Origin: Nitrosomonas sp. Nm84
Lineage (GTDB): Bacteria > Pseudomonadota > Gammaproteobacteria > Burkholderiales > Nitrosomonadaceae
Length of the DNA stretch: 60,919 nt
Direction of reading: 5' to 3'
Assembly (NCBI RefSeq): GCF_003201565.1
Contig: NZ_QJJP01000022.1
Span: 1-60,919 of the forward strand
Shown here: positions 35,746 through 44,847 of the stretch, piece by piece
How positions within the stretch are numbered: position 1 is the stretch's first letter
How the letters are laid out: every line of letters starts with the position of its first letter
Notes under the pieces: generated by a model
Databases searched by the model: none
What the model saw: the letters and a program-made list of their open reading frames with translations, nothing else
What the model was told of the DNA's origin: nothing
Made by a program: the position numbers and the translations under genes

Positions 35746-36933
35746 TTAGAAGATTTGGTTAATTAGCGATTTTTGAAGATTTCGAGAACTGACTAGAGAG
35801 TCGGCAACGGCTTTTATACAACTATCAAATCTTACTAATTCACGTGTAATTTCTTGTTGCCTTTGAAGATCAGGTACAGGAATTTTTATATTATTAATGG
35901 TGGTTAAAGTCAGCCTAGTAATAGCAGTCCCTGTCATCTGATTTGTTAAATTTAGATTTCCAATATCGCTATTTATGTATTGGCAAATATATTCATTAGA
36001 TGTAAGTTTTGTATTAGCCCTTAGCAAACAAACGCTCGATAATAAGCTGACTTCTTCATCCAGGGTATTTAAAGTTGCAGTCCCAGTATTTGCGCCATCT
36101 TTAGTAAGTAAAACATCGCCTTTGATTGTGTCACATCGGTTATAAATTGAGTCATGAAAACTTTTATCAACATATTCATCCTCATTAAATTCAAGTCCAT
36201 TCTTACGAATGTTCTTTGAGGTTACATACCTATATCGTTCGCCATTATTTTTATCATAAATGTTCTGTGGTGAAAGATGACTGCCATCTTGGATTTTCAG
36301 GCACAAAGCACCTAGAGCAACTTTTTTTACGTCTTTTGAATAGTAGCAATCATAAGAAATTCTCCTTTTTTTTACCTCAAGAGATTCTTTGACTTTCCAA
36401 TAACGTTCAATTATTTCATCCATAGCCCAAAGCAATTCAGCCAATTTCGCTTGCTGGTGTTTGGGCGGCAGCATAAATTTCTGATGCTTGAGTGTTCCCC
36501 AGTTGATTGTCGGCGACAAAGAACCTACCGAAATATCAACCGCCCGGTGCATAAACAAATCTGAATGCAGAAAAAACGGAAACAGTTTTGGCTCGATAAC
36601 GTCGGGATTAGCTCTTAATACCAAAGCATGGGCAGAACAAAAGCCATCTACCGTGGTAATGGACGCTTTGCGTTGATAGGCTCGCCGCCTACCAAATATC
36701 ACATCGTCAGGATAGCACCTTAATTTTTGTCCGTTCACGTCATCCGGTGTGCCGGTGCGTTTGATATGAATGGATTCGGGATCAATATGTTCTAGTCCGA
36801 TATAGACTTTTAAATCGGTATTATTAGGGTCAACTCGTTCCGAAATATTCTTGGCAATTTCATCAAAGCGGTAAGTTTTCCAGCCGTATTTATCCAGGTT
36901 CTTGAGATCAATTGCTTGCATGGCTTCCGTCAT
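35746..36933 (-). CDS. hsdS: Type I restriction specificity subunit
   Basis: A 395-residue HsdS with two target-recognition regions. The first spans about 15-160 and the second from about 205; each is followed by a helical spacer (PPKHQQAKLAELLWAMDEII and PVPDLQRQQEITRELVRFDS). The tandem TRD-helix plan fits recognition of a bipartite sequence and holds the HsdM subunits. The first repeat resembles the PglX/type I S group with YIGLEHIDPESI. It lies three bases after hsdM (36937-38397) and two before hsdR. Confidence 0.88.
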   Translation of the reverse strand: MTEAMQAIDLKNLDKYGWKTYRFDEIAKNISERVDPNNTDLKVYIGLEHIDPESIHIKRTGTPDDVNGQKLRCYPDDVIFGRRRAYQRKASITTVDGFCSAHALVLRANPDVIEPKLFPFFLHSDLFMHRAVDISVGSLSPTINWGTLKHQKFMLPPKHQQAKLAELLWAMDEIIERYWKVKESLEVKKRRISYDCYYSKDVKKVALGALCLKIQDGSHLSPQNIYDKNNGERYRYVTSKNIRKNGLEFNEDEYVDKSFHDSIYNRCDTIKGDVLLTKDGANTGTATLNTLDEEVSLLSSVCLLRANTKLTSNEYICQYINSDIGNLNLTNQMTGTAITRLTLTTINNIKIPVPDLQRQQEITRELVRFDSCIKAVADSLVSSRNLQKSLINQIF

Positions 36934-36936
36934 GGT

Positions 36937-38397
36937 TTATCCAATCACCCGAAAAAGCTCATCCATACTTTTCTTTAATTCTGCAGATGAATGCATCCAA
37001 TTGTGCAGGGCTTCATCCAGCGAGATTTCTACATCACTGTTGTTTACGTTGCTGACATACAGCGGCATATTTAAGCTGGCTTTATGGCTTAGGATTTCTT
37101 GAATATCAACAACTTTACAAAATCCATCCTGATCCTGAAATGCTTGATAGGCCGCATAAATTCGCTCGATGTGCTGCGACTCCAAGAAAGCTATATTCTT
37201 GTCCTGCCTGACCTCCTTGACCGCGTTGATGATTAACACTCTGCCTTTCTTACTGGCTTCCTTATTAGTTTTGGTAATCAGCAAACAGGCTTCCATTGGC
37301 GAGTTGTAAAACAGGTTTGGCCCCAAGCCAATCACACATTCCACCAAATCTTGCTCGATCATTTTGCGGCGCATATCGGCTTCGGCATCCCGGAACAAAA
37401 TGCCATGTGGCCATAAGGTTATGGAACGACCGTTCTTCTTATCCAGACTTTTTTGAATATGCTGCTGAAACGCATAATCGGCATAGCCTTGCGGCGGCGT
37501 GCCCCAGAGATTACGTCCGTATGGATCGCTCTCAAACGCTTTGCGATCCCAGGCTTTGATCGAATACGGCGGATTGGCGAGAATGACATTGAAGCTTTTG
37601 AGCTGGTCGTTCTCCAGAAAGGCTGGATTCGTCAGAGTATCGCCGCGCACAATGCTGAATTCTTCGATGCCGTGCATAAACATGTTCATGCGGGCAATGG
37701 CGGAAGTAAGCAGGTTGACCTCCTGACCAAATAGTTTCAGGGTGCGGTATTCCTTACCTTCATCTTTTAGATGCAAAGCACAATTCAACAACAAACCGCC
37801 GGAGCCGCAGGTCGGGTCATAGACGCTTTCACCGGGTTGCGGGTCCATGATTAAGGTCATTAACTTGACCACGGTACGATTGGTATAAAATTCGGCGGCG
37901 GTATGACCGCTGTCGTCAGCAAATTCCTTAATCAGGTATTCGTAAGCATTACCCAACTGGTCATCCGGCACGTTGCTGAGATTAAGTTTGTGCTGAGAAT
38001 AATGCTCGATCAGATCGATTAAGATAGCATCGGACAATCGGTCTTTATTGGTCCAACTGGCATCGCCGAAAATGCCAAACAAAGTATCCGGATTGGCTTG
38101 CTCAATCGCCCGCATCGCTTCCTGTAATGCCGCACCGATGTTGACGGTTTTCTCCCGCACGTCGTTCCAGTGCGCGCCGCCTGGAATCTGGAAATGATGG
38201 TTCTCAGCAAACGCGGCATATTCCAGATCGCCATTACTTTCCGCTAAGGCATTGGCAAATTCTTCGTCATACACATCGGAGATGCGCTTAAAAAACAGCA
38301 ACGGAAAGATATATTGCTTGTAATCCCCGGCGTCGATCGTGCCACGTAACGCCGTGGCTGCCCCCCAGAGGTATTTCTCGAGTTCTTGCTGGGTCAT
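36937..38397 (-). CDS. hsdM: Type I restriction methyltransferase subunit, second copy
   Basis: A 486-residue N6-adenine methyltransferase. The HsdM N-terminal domain (YIFPLLFFKRISDVYDEEFA) is followed by SAM motif I DPTCGSGGLL and catalytic NPPY (ILANPPYSIKAWD), then motif-rich C-terminal helices. It pairs with the adjacent hsdS. It is clearly paralogous to the hsdM at 40529-42013 but diverged throughout, so this is not a recent duplication. Its start overlaps the DUF262 gene by four bases. Confidence 0.9.
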   Translation of the reverse strand: MTQQELEKYLWGAATALRGTIDAGDYKQYIFPLLFFKRISDVYDEEFANALAESNGDLEYAAFAENHHFQIPGGAHWNDVREKTVNIGAALQEAMRAIEQANPDTLFGIFGDASWTNKDRLSDAILIDLIEHYSQHKLNLSNVPDDQLGNAYEYLIKEFADDSGHTAAEFYTNRTVVKLMTLIMDPQPGESVYDPTCGSGGLLLNCALHLKDEGKEYRTLKLFGQEVNLLTSAIARMNMFMHGIEEFSIVRGDTLTNPAFLENDQLKSFNVILANPPYSIKAWDRKAFESDPYGRNLWGTPPQGYADYAFQQHIQKSLDKKNGRSITLWPHGILFRDAEADMRRKMIEQDLVECVIGLGPNLFYNSPMEACLLITKTNKEASKKGRVLIINAVKEVRQDKNIAFLESQHIERIYAAYQAFQDQDGFCKVVDIQEILSHKASLNMPLYVSNVNNSDVEISLDEALHNWMHSSAELKKSMDELFRVIG

Positions 38398-40532
38398 AAC
38401 GGCTGGTTTTCGGCAAAAACTGGTATTGATATGTCATTGGTTATATCCAGAAATGACAGGTGCAGCAGCTCTAATTTGCTGGAACGTGTTCCGAGACTGA
38501 TTTGCCATCTTTCTTCCATAAATTTTAGAAGTGTTAATCCGCGCTCTAAAATCTCAGTCTCTGTCCAATCTTCCTTCTTGGCTACTTCTAATTCTGAATA
38601 TGAACCGTTAGCATATCCATTGCGAATAACTTCTCCATTATCATCGGTTTTTATTTTTTTCTTATTGGGAAAATCGTCATTTTGCAAACTTGAATTGATG
38701 CTTGAAGACAATGGCAACAGATTTCCTAGCGAACCGCGAAGATATCTGCATTCATCATCACTAAATTTGGAGAAGCGAGTTGTCCAGTATTCACTATCCG
38801 CTGTTTGCGGGTAAATGTGTTCGATAGAGACTTTATCCGTTTCACTCTTAGTGAAATTATGCCATCCTAGTTTTGGCTGATTCCTAGATTCTTTAATCCT
38901 TTCTTCGTATTCAAACAAGAAATAACTCAGATCATTCCAACCGTAGAATCCATCACCATTCGGGCCAAATTTTCTGCTAATGAAATCTCTGAAATAGCTT
39001 GTTTTGAAGATATTATTTTTGTCGAAAACCCAAGATAGATCGTTATTTAATGATGCAATAACATCTAGTATCGACATCTCCCCCATATAAACAGCTCTTG
39101 CATTCCGATAATAAGCGCTACTTCGGTAGGAAGATTGAGCTCGGCATAGTCGGAAAGAAATAAAGATAAACCGCTCAATCTGATTTAATAGTGAAATACG
39201 CTCATTTTCATTTGGCTTTGTCCGAATTAGTGCTGCCATAATCAATGGTCTGAAATACGCGATCTTAACGCGATTGATTTTATCCATTGCTATTTGTTCA
39301 GGTTCACTCAAATCTTTCGAATCACTTGGAAAGAAGGTGCTGTACCAAATTCCAGCTGACGTTTTAAGGCTGTCAACGTAATCACTAATGTCGTTGATTT
39401 TTAATTTGGACTGCGGACTCATTATAGGCTCTAGTTCTACCTCTTCCTCTTCCTCTTCCTCAAAGTCTGGAGAGTCGGTAAGTTCTTCGACATATTCAAT
39501 ACCACTGGTACTAACTTCCAACTTTTCAAATATATTTTTTGGTGAAAAGTAATCATCTAGTAAATAACGTATGTAATCGTTACCTTTATTGCGGCTGTAC
39601 TTGAAGTACATGATCCAGTGAGCTTTTAAAAAATCATCATCATTTAATGGTGTTTTTTTGTTACGGCCTAGTTGGTTATAGATTTCACCCCAAGTTCTGT
39701 TAATTTTTGTTCGGATATTTTCCTTGACGTCATCGGGTACTTCCTGCGGTGAATAGAGAGTAGTCAGATAGATGAGCCTGTTCTTCAGTAATTCCAGATC
39801 AGAAAGTCGTTTTCCTCTATTATTCATCGTTTCGAAAGCGACAAAGACATCAAAGTTGTCGTCGATTTCATAGAGATTAAAAAGAAATCGTTGTGTCAAT
39901 TTTTCATATATCTCTTCAAGCAAAATGTGGTCTTGCTGCTTGATAAGCTTTGCAATATTTTCCTTAAAAAACTTCTTTGCATTTTCGAGATTTAATGTAT
40001 AGAAAGTCTCACGTATGGTACCTGCATTAGGTTCACCAAATATTTGATGACGCAAAAACTCAAAAGATGGATTGTCTACTTCATAGCCAAACTTATATGT
40101 ATTGATAATGCGATGTCTTGGTTCCGTTATAACAATATATTTTTCAATGACTTCACTAAGCTTATAAGCTCCAAGAAATATATCACCTTTGTTGGATTTC
40201 TCGTTGGCAGGGGTACTTGTAACAGCTTCAATTAAACATTGAATAAGTATTGAAACCGTTGTGAGTCGTTGTTGACCATCCACAATGAAGTATGGAATAT
40301 ATTTTCTACCTGTTATTAGCCATCTTTCATCGTTCCACCCTGACCAAATATTTTCTGGAACCTTCTTGATCGACAATACGCCTGTGTAGTGGGAACGATA
40401 CGAATCCAAGCTAAGTAAGTCTTCCCAAAACTCAATCAGTTGCTTTTCACCCCAAGCATATCCACGCTGGTAATCTGGAATTCTAAAAATCTTATTATTA
40501 AAAACTTCATTCAAGGATTGAAGCTCTTTCAT
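38394..40532 (-). CDS. DUF262-DUF1524 (GmrSD-like) nuclease embedded in the type I operon
   Basis: A 712-residue protein. The N-terminal DUF262 domain has IPDYQRGYAW (18-27) and the ParB-like active motif VDGQQRLTT (84-92). An acidic run of Glu residues lies near the middle. The C-terminal DUF1524 domain is an HNH-type nuclease with IEHIYPQ (His572) and LGNLLPLSSSIN. GmrSD-type enzymes are NTP-dependent nucleases that cut modified (e.g. glucosylated hydroxymethylcytosine) phage DNA. The gene overlaps both hsdM genes by four bases, so it is built into the operon. A second DUF262 gene, truncated, lies at 60335. Confidence 0.87.
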   Translation of the reverse strand: MKELQSLNEVFNNKIFRIPDYQRGYAWGEKQLIEFWEDLLSLDSYRSHYTGVLSIKKVPENIWSGWNDERWLITGRKYIPYFIVDGQQRLTTVSILIQCLIEAVTSTPANEKSNKGDIFLGAYKLSEVIEKYIVITEPRHRIINTYKFGYEVDNPSFEFLRHQIFGEPNAGTIRETFYTLNLENAKKFFKENIAKLIKQQDHILLEEIYEKLTQRFLFNLYEIDDNFDVFVAFETMNNRGKRLSDLELLKNRLIYLTTLYSPQEVPDDVKENIRTKINRTWGEIYNQLGRNKKTPLNDDDFLKAHWIMYFKYSRNKGNDYIRYLLDDYFSPKNIFEKLEVSTSGIEYVEELTDSPDFEEEEEEEVELEPIMSPQSKLKINDISDYVDSLKTSAGIWYSTFFPSDSKDLSEPEQIAMDKINRVKIAYFRPLIMAALIRTKPNENERISLLNQIERFIFISFRLCRAQSSYRSSAYYRNARAVYMGEMSILDVIASLNNDLSWVFDKNNIFKTSYFRDFISRKFGPNGDGFYGWNDLSYFLFEYEERIKESRNQPKLGWHNFTKSETDKVSIEHIYPQTADSEYWTTRFSKFSDDECRYLRGSLGNLLPLSSSINSSLQNDDFPNKKKIKTDDNGEVIRNGYANGSYSELEVAKKEDWTETEILERGLTLLKFMEERWQISLGTRSSKLELLHLSFLDITNDISIPVFAENQPL

Positions 40533-42013
40533 TTTAAAAATCCTTGTAATATTTTCTTAAACTTTTCTTCTGCTTCTAAACTGGCTTGCCAGGCGGCCTT
40601 CAAATCGCTCAGCGCTTCTTCCACACTGGGTAAATTGTCCTCAATGATTTTTTCCACGTAGAGCGGTATGTTCAGGTTGTAATCGTTTTGTTTGAGGTCA
40701 TCGATCGTGGCCACTTTGACGTAGTTCTCAACATCACGAAAAGCTTGGTACCAGTCATGAATCTGTTTGACATGTATCGATTCGAGGTAATTTTGCGCTC
40801 TACCGACTCTGATTTGATCCGAAGCATCGATAAAAAGGACTTTATGTTTTTTCTCGAATGCTTTGTTCTGCTTGAATACCATTACACAAGCAGCCAATTG
40901 AGCTCCATAGAAAATATTTGGTCCCAAGCCAATGACGGCTTCCAGCAAATCCTGCTCTATCAAAGCTTGCCGGATAGTGCCTTCAGCCCCTTTGCGGAAT
41001 AATGCACCGTGCGGTAGCACGACAGTCATTCTACCGGTGCTGTTCATGGATTTAACCATATGTTGCACCCAAGCCATGTCGCCATTACTCTTAGGTGGGA
41101 CCCCGCCAATATTTCTACCAAAAGGATCATTCACCCAATTCCCTGCCCCCCAGTTTTTTAGAGAAAAGGGGGGATTGGCGATCACGCAATCAAAGGTTTT
41201 TAGCCCATCGGCTTCAAAAAAAGCCGGGTTGCGTAACGTGTCACCGCGGAGAATCTCAAAATCTTCGATGCCATGCAAAAACATATTCATTCGAGCAATT
41301 GAGCTGGAAGTCAGATTTTTCTCTTGACCGTAGAGTTTTAGCGTCCGGAAATCTTCTTTGTTATGTTTAAGGTGATCGACACATTCAAGTAACATGCCGC
41401 CGGTGCCGCAAGCTGGGTCATAAATACTTTCGCCTTCGTGCGGATCGAGGATTAATCCCAATAAATGCACTACAGATCGGGGGGTGTAAAATTCACCGGC
41501 TTTCTTATTGGTAAGGTCGGCAAAATGCTTGATTAGATATTCATAGGCTTGGCCGAGCATGTCCGGATTGATTTTTTCATTACCCAGTGCGTATTGAGAA
41601 AAGTGTTCAACCAAATTGATCAGCAGGCTATCAGAGAGTTTGTTTTTGTTGCTCCACTGCGCATCACCAAAAATACCATACAAGAATTCCTGGTTTGCTT
41701 GCTCTATACCTCTTAAAGCTTTTTCTATGGCTAAACCGACATTGGTTGATGTCTCCCGCACATCATTCCAATGACAGCCTTCAGGGATTTCGAAGCGATG
41801 AAATTCAGGTAATGCCGCATATTCCTTATCACCATCGGATTCTTCTAGTGCAATACGAAATTCCTCATCATAAACATCCGATATCCGCTTAAAAAATAAC
41901 AAAGGAAATATGTAGACTTTGAAATCTGAGGCGTCGACCGGACCTTTTAAGATCCATGCGGCTTTGGAGAGGTATTGTTCTAATTGGGAGAGGGTTAGTT
42001 TATTTTCGTTCAT
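40529..42013 (-). CDS. hsdM: Type I restriction methyltransferase subunit, first copy
   Basis: A 494-residue HsdM. The ATG at 42013 (MNENKLTLSQLEQYL) fits the family N-terminus; an in-frame ATG at 42049 adds 12 unlike residues and neither has a good ribosome-binding site. Motifs are YIFPLLFFKRISDVYDEEFR, DPACGTGGML (SAM) and ANPPFSLKNW (catalytic NPPF). It is the first gene of the five-gene operon but is followed by the DUF262 gene, not by an hsdS. It may share the single HsdS downstream or act with the DUF262 nuclease. Confidence 0.9.
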   Translation of the reverse strand: MNENKLTLSQLEQYLSKAAWILKGPVDASDFKVYIFPLLFFKRISDVYDEEFRIALEESDGDKEYAALPEFHRFEIPEGCHWNDVRETSTNVGLAIEKALRGIEQANQEFLYGIFGDAQWSNKNKLSDSLLINLVEHFSQYALGNEKINPDMLGQAYEYLIKHFADLTNKKAGEFYTPRSVVHLLGLILDPHEGESIYDPACGTGGMLLECVDHLKHNKEDFRTLKLYGQEKNLTSSSIARMNMFLHGIEDFEILRGDTLRNPAFFEADGLKTFDCVIANPPFSLKNWGAGNWVNDPFGRNIGGVPPKSNGDMAWVQHMVKSMNSTGRMTVVLPHGALFRKGAEGTIRQALIEQDLLEAVIGLGPNIFYGAQLAACVMVFKQNKAFEKKHKVLFIDASDQIRVGRAQNYLESIHVKQIHDWYQAFRDVENYVKVATIDDLKQNDYNLNIPLYVEKIIEDNLPSVEEALSDLKAAWQASLEAEEKFKKILQGFLK

Positions 42014-42090
42014 TTGGTTGATTATAGCGATATGAACTAACTCTCGCATAAATTCAATTTATTCTGTTCGTTAACAGTCAATGCGAAATA

Positions 42091-42393
42091 ATGAATCTTT
42101 TAACCAGTTCCATTTTGTGGAAATTGACTACTGTCAAAAGTGGCTTTAAGAAATGGAAGAAAACCATAGCAAGCGGCAATGATGTTCAGTTAGTGGGATT
42201 TGGTACTTTCTCAGTGACAGAACGTGCAAGTCGTGAAGGCCGCAATCCAGCGACCGGCGAAACCATGACAATTCCTGCCAAGAAGGTCGTTAAATTCAAG
42301 CCTGGCAAAGCCTTATCTGATGCTGCGGCATCTGTAAAGAAAACCAATGCATCTAAATCAACAAAGCCCAAACAAACAGAAAAAAAGAAATAA
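42091..42393 (+). CDS. HU-family DNA-binding protein with abnormal N-terminus and Lys-rich tail
   Basis: A 100-residue protein. From residue 32 the HU signature is intact: [48 protein letters not shown]. The first 31 residues ([20 protein letters not shown]) do not match the usual MNKxELIDAVA...KAxAxxALDA helices and are about ten residues too short, which suggests an internal deletion or shifted frame in helices 1-2. The C-terminus has a Lys/Thr tail (KPKQTEKKK). HU dimers bend and compact DNA, but loss of helix 1-2 packing would impair dimerisation. It is divergent from hsdM. It may be a decaying gene. Confidence 0.65.
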   Translation: MNLLTSSILWKLTTVKSGFKKWKKTIASGNDVQLVGFGTFSVTERASREGRNPATGETMTIPAKKVVKFKPGKALSDAAASVKKTNASKSTKPKQTEKKK

Positions 42394-42443
42394 TACGATT
42401 ACGTAAGCACATAGATTGCTGCAAGAAAAGGAAATTAGCCCAT

Positions 42444-42758
42444 TCAGACGACAGCTTCCAGACCGCGCTTTTGCACAAGATGTAACAACTTAAGAGCAGT
42501 ACCTGTTGGCCGTTTCTGTCCGATCTCCCATTTTTGTACTGTCGAAACACTTGTATTTAGTATGGCAGCAAACACCGCCTGACTAACTCGTGTAGCTTCG
42601 CGAATTTGTTTTATCTGTTCCGGTCCCAACGGTTCAATAGGCGGCAAACACAATCGATCGAATTCGCGCAGCGTAACCTGATCCAACACGCCTGCCTTGT
42701 GTAAACCCTTGGCCGTGTCATGTACAGCCTCAAGAATGATTGATTTAGTCTTGCGCAT
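42444..42758 (-). CDS. higA: HigA-type antitoxin with HTH domain
   Basis: A 104-residue protein with a C-terminal XRE-like HTH: IKQIREATRVSQAVFAAILN, then SVSTVQKWEIGQKRPTGTAL (residues about 49-88). This is the NadS/HigA-like family that pairs with RelE-fold toxins in toxin-first order. Its start overlaps the toxin gene by 14 nt. It should bind and neutralise the toxin and repress the pair through the HTH. Confidence 0.82.
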   Translation of the reverse strand: MRKTKSIILEAVHDTAKGLHKAGVLDQVTLREFDRLCLPPIEPLGPEQIKQIREATRVSQAVFAAILNTSVSTVQKWEIGQKRPTGTALKLLHLVQKRGLEAVV

Positions 42759-43125
42759 CGCAATTAACCTCCATTAATTCTCCCGCATGTTGTGCTTGAT
42801 CGAGCGCCTGTGCTGTCAGTGACAGCAGGTGAACAGCCAACAGCTTTAGGGCTACCTCTTCATCTTTGTCAATGTTGCTACGTTCGTTCTTTGGGAAACC
42901 AAATAAGAATATCCAACGGTTTCCTTTGTTGGTGGCGACCAATGTGCGAAAGCCGCTTCTCTTTCCTTGGCCTGGTCGCGCAATTCGTTTTTTCAGCAGC
43001 CCATTGCCGAGATCGGCATCATACAGTCCCTCAGTCATCTCACGCACGGCGGCGCAAAGACTGGGCGAGGTTAATCCTTGTTTGTTTGCCCAACGATCGA
43101 ACCATCGTGTCTTGTAAACGATCAT
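42745..43125 (-). CDS. higB: RelE/HigB-type toxin (PF06296-like)
   Basis: A 126-residue protein: VYKTRWFDRWANKQG at the start, GNGLLKKRIARPGQGKRSGF (about 40-60) and RWIFLFGFPKNERSNI are the conserved blocks of the RelE-like toxin family PF06296. These act as ribosome-dependent mRNA interferases or related inhibitors. The toxin precedes its antitoxin, as in HigBA loci. The pair would stabilise the mobile region. Confidence 0.82.
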   Translation of the reverse strand: MIVYKTRWFDRWANKQGLTSPSLCAAVREMTEGLYDADLGNGLLKKRIARPGQGKRSGFRTLVATNKGNRWIFLFGFPKNERSNIDKDEEVALKLLAVHLLSLTAQALDQAQHAGELMEVNCDAQD

Positions 43126-43554
43126 TCTGTACCTATCTTAAGCAAAAGGTAGCACTTAGTGACATATCTAGCAAGCCCTAAATATATAATATAAATCATT
43201 TTAAGTGTCTTCGTTTAAACGGATGGAGATGTCACTAAAGAAATAGGTGTGTGTGGATTGATTAATTCAAGATTGATTGAATCCGCACCTTTGCTGCCGA
43301 ACACAATCGTCAATTGAATGACCAAAAAGTAATTGAAGGAAGACTATTGGTGAAACAAGATCCAGAGCCTGCCTCTTTCTCCTATAAAAACCTACTACTC
43401 ATATTCCGATCGGTATGTAAAACAATAAGAATTGATGCTAATTGAAAAAAAATACTGCTATAGAGTCGGCCTATGAAACAGTTTGATTTTTCATAGCAGT
43501 GAAGGCCGGAACGCGGAGATTCTAATAAATCTTTTTAATGGCCGGATCAATAAG
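43126..43554. other. Intergenic region with nested inverted repeats
   Basis: There is no credible gene in these 429 nt. At 43453-43501 two inverted repeats interlock: CTATGAAA (43471-43478) with TTTCATAG (43489-43496), and ACTGCTAT (43453-43460) with ATAGCAGT (43494-43501). They lie downstream of umuC on its strand and could act as a terminator-like structure, although no U-tract follows on that strand, or as a relic of a small mobile element. Confidence 0.4.
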
Positions 43555-44847
43555 TCATTTCATAACACAGATCAATTCATCCCAGTTCGTTGTGTAATTA
43601 GGACTCTTGTTCCCCTGCTTCATTTTCCACGGTTGCTTGAATCCTTCGGATGCGAGTTTAATCGTTCCTCTACCCATGCGGGCATTGATATGATCCATGA
43701 CGCTCATCAATTTGCTGGATTGATTATCTGCTGCGGATATCGAACCAAAGAGATCGAGCTGCCGGTATTGCCTGGATACCAGTTCAGATAGCATCACCCC
43801 CGCTTTCTGATATTGGTAGCCACGGCGGTAAATTCTGCGCAATCCCCACAGCGCAACCTTGGTTAATAATCTCGTGTCATCCGTTTGTCTTGGCAGTGCA
43901 ATTGTCATACCGTTGGCATAATACGGTTCTTTCTCATTGAATGGGCTGGTGCGGATGCTGACATGCACTGATCCGGCATACGATTGTTGTCTTCGCAGCT
44001 TTTCTGCTGCGCGACTGATATAAAGCGACACCGATTCTTCCAGACTGGCCAGATCGGATACCGGAATACCAAAGGATCGGGAACTGACGATCTGTTTTTT
44101 CGGTGGGTTGATTTCTTCCAGTTCGATACAGGACGTGCCATTGATCTCACGAATGATCTTTTCCATCACGACTGAGAAACGGGCACGCAGTTGCGATGGC
44201 GATGCTGTTTGGAGATCCCACACGGTTTTGATGCCGATTTCATGCAGTTTGGGTGCTAGCCGCCTGCCGACACCCCAGATCTCCCCTACTTCTATTTTGC
44301 TGAACCAATCTTCTTGTTGCTGAGGCGATAAGCTATTGAGATCGCACACACCATTAAATTCCAAGTTCTTTTTAGCGATATGATTGGCCAGTTTTGCCAG
44401 TGTCTTGGTCGACCCTATGCCAACACACACCGGTAATCCCGTCCATTGTTTGATGCGTTTTCGGATTTTCTGTCCATAACCGGTATGGCTGTGTCTTTTA
44501 AATCCGGTGAGATCCAGAAAACATTCATCAATCGAGTAGATTTCCTGTTCGGGACTGAACATACCTAAAATGCTCATGACGCGATTGCTCATGTCGGCAT
44601 AAAGCGCATAGTTGGATGAATAAGCAATGATGCCGTGCTTTCTGGCCAGGTCTTGCAGCTGAAACCACGGTTGCCCCATTTTGACGCCCAGCGCTTTGAC
44701 TTCATTGCTTCTCGCCACTGCGCAGCCGTCATTATTGGATAATACGACAACTGGCCTGCCTTCCAGTTTGGGATTGAATACTCGTTCACAACTGACATAG
44801 AAGTTGTTCACGTCAATTAACGCGATGGAGCGGTTATGCTTATCCAT
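43555..44847 (-). CDS. umuC: UmuC-like Y-family translesion DNA polymerase
   Basis: A 430-residue Pol V catalytic subunit. Catalytic acids lie in [16 protein letters not shown] (Asp12) and [10 protein letters not shown] (Asp-Glu near 106). Fingers and palm motifs ([22 protein letters not shown]), helix-hairpin-helix segments and a DUF4113-like C-terminus are present; full length. It is the last gene of a three-gene SOS cassette and overlaps the exonuclease gene by eight bases. With UmuD' it copies across DNA damage at low fidelity. Confidence 0.92.
   Translation of the reverse strand: MDKHNRSIALIDVNNFYVSCERVFNPKLEGRPVVVLSNNDGCAVARSNEVKALGVKMGQPWFQLQDLARKHGIIAYSSNYALYADMSNRVMSILGMFSPEQEIYSIDECFLDLTGFKRHSHTGYGQKIRKRIKQWTGLPVCVGIGSTKTLAKLANHIAKKNLEFNGVCDLNSLSPQQQEDWFSKIEVGEIWGVGRRLAPKLHEIGIKTVWDLQTASPSQLRARFSVVMEKIIREINGTSCIELEEINPPKKQIVSSRSFGIPVSDLASLEESVSLYISRAAEKLRRQQSYAGSVHVSIRTSPFNEKEPYYANGMTIALPRQTDDTRLLTKVALWGLRRIYRRGYQYQKAGVMLSELVSRQYRQLDLFGSISAADNQSSKLMSVMDHINARMGRGTIKLASEGFKQPWKMKQGNKSPNYTTNWDELICVMK

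Noticed and set aside
39430..39460. Low-complexity Glu-coding repeat in the DUF262 gene as a tandem-repeat or slippage locus
   Set aside because: The repeat is short (about 6-7 Glu codons with mixed GAA/GAG), plausible as an acidic linker, and gives no sign of phase variation by itself.
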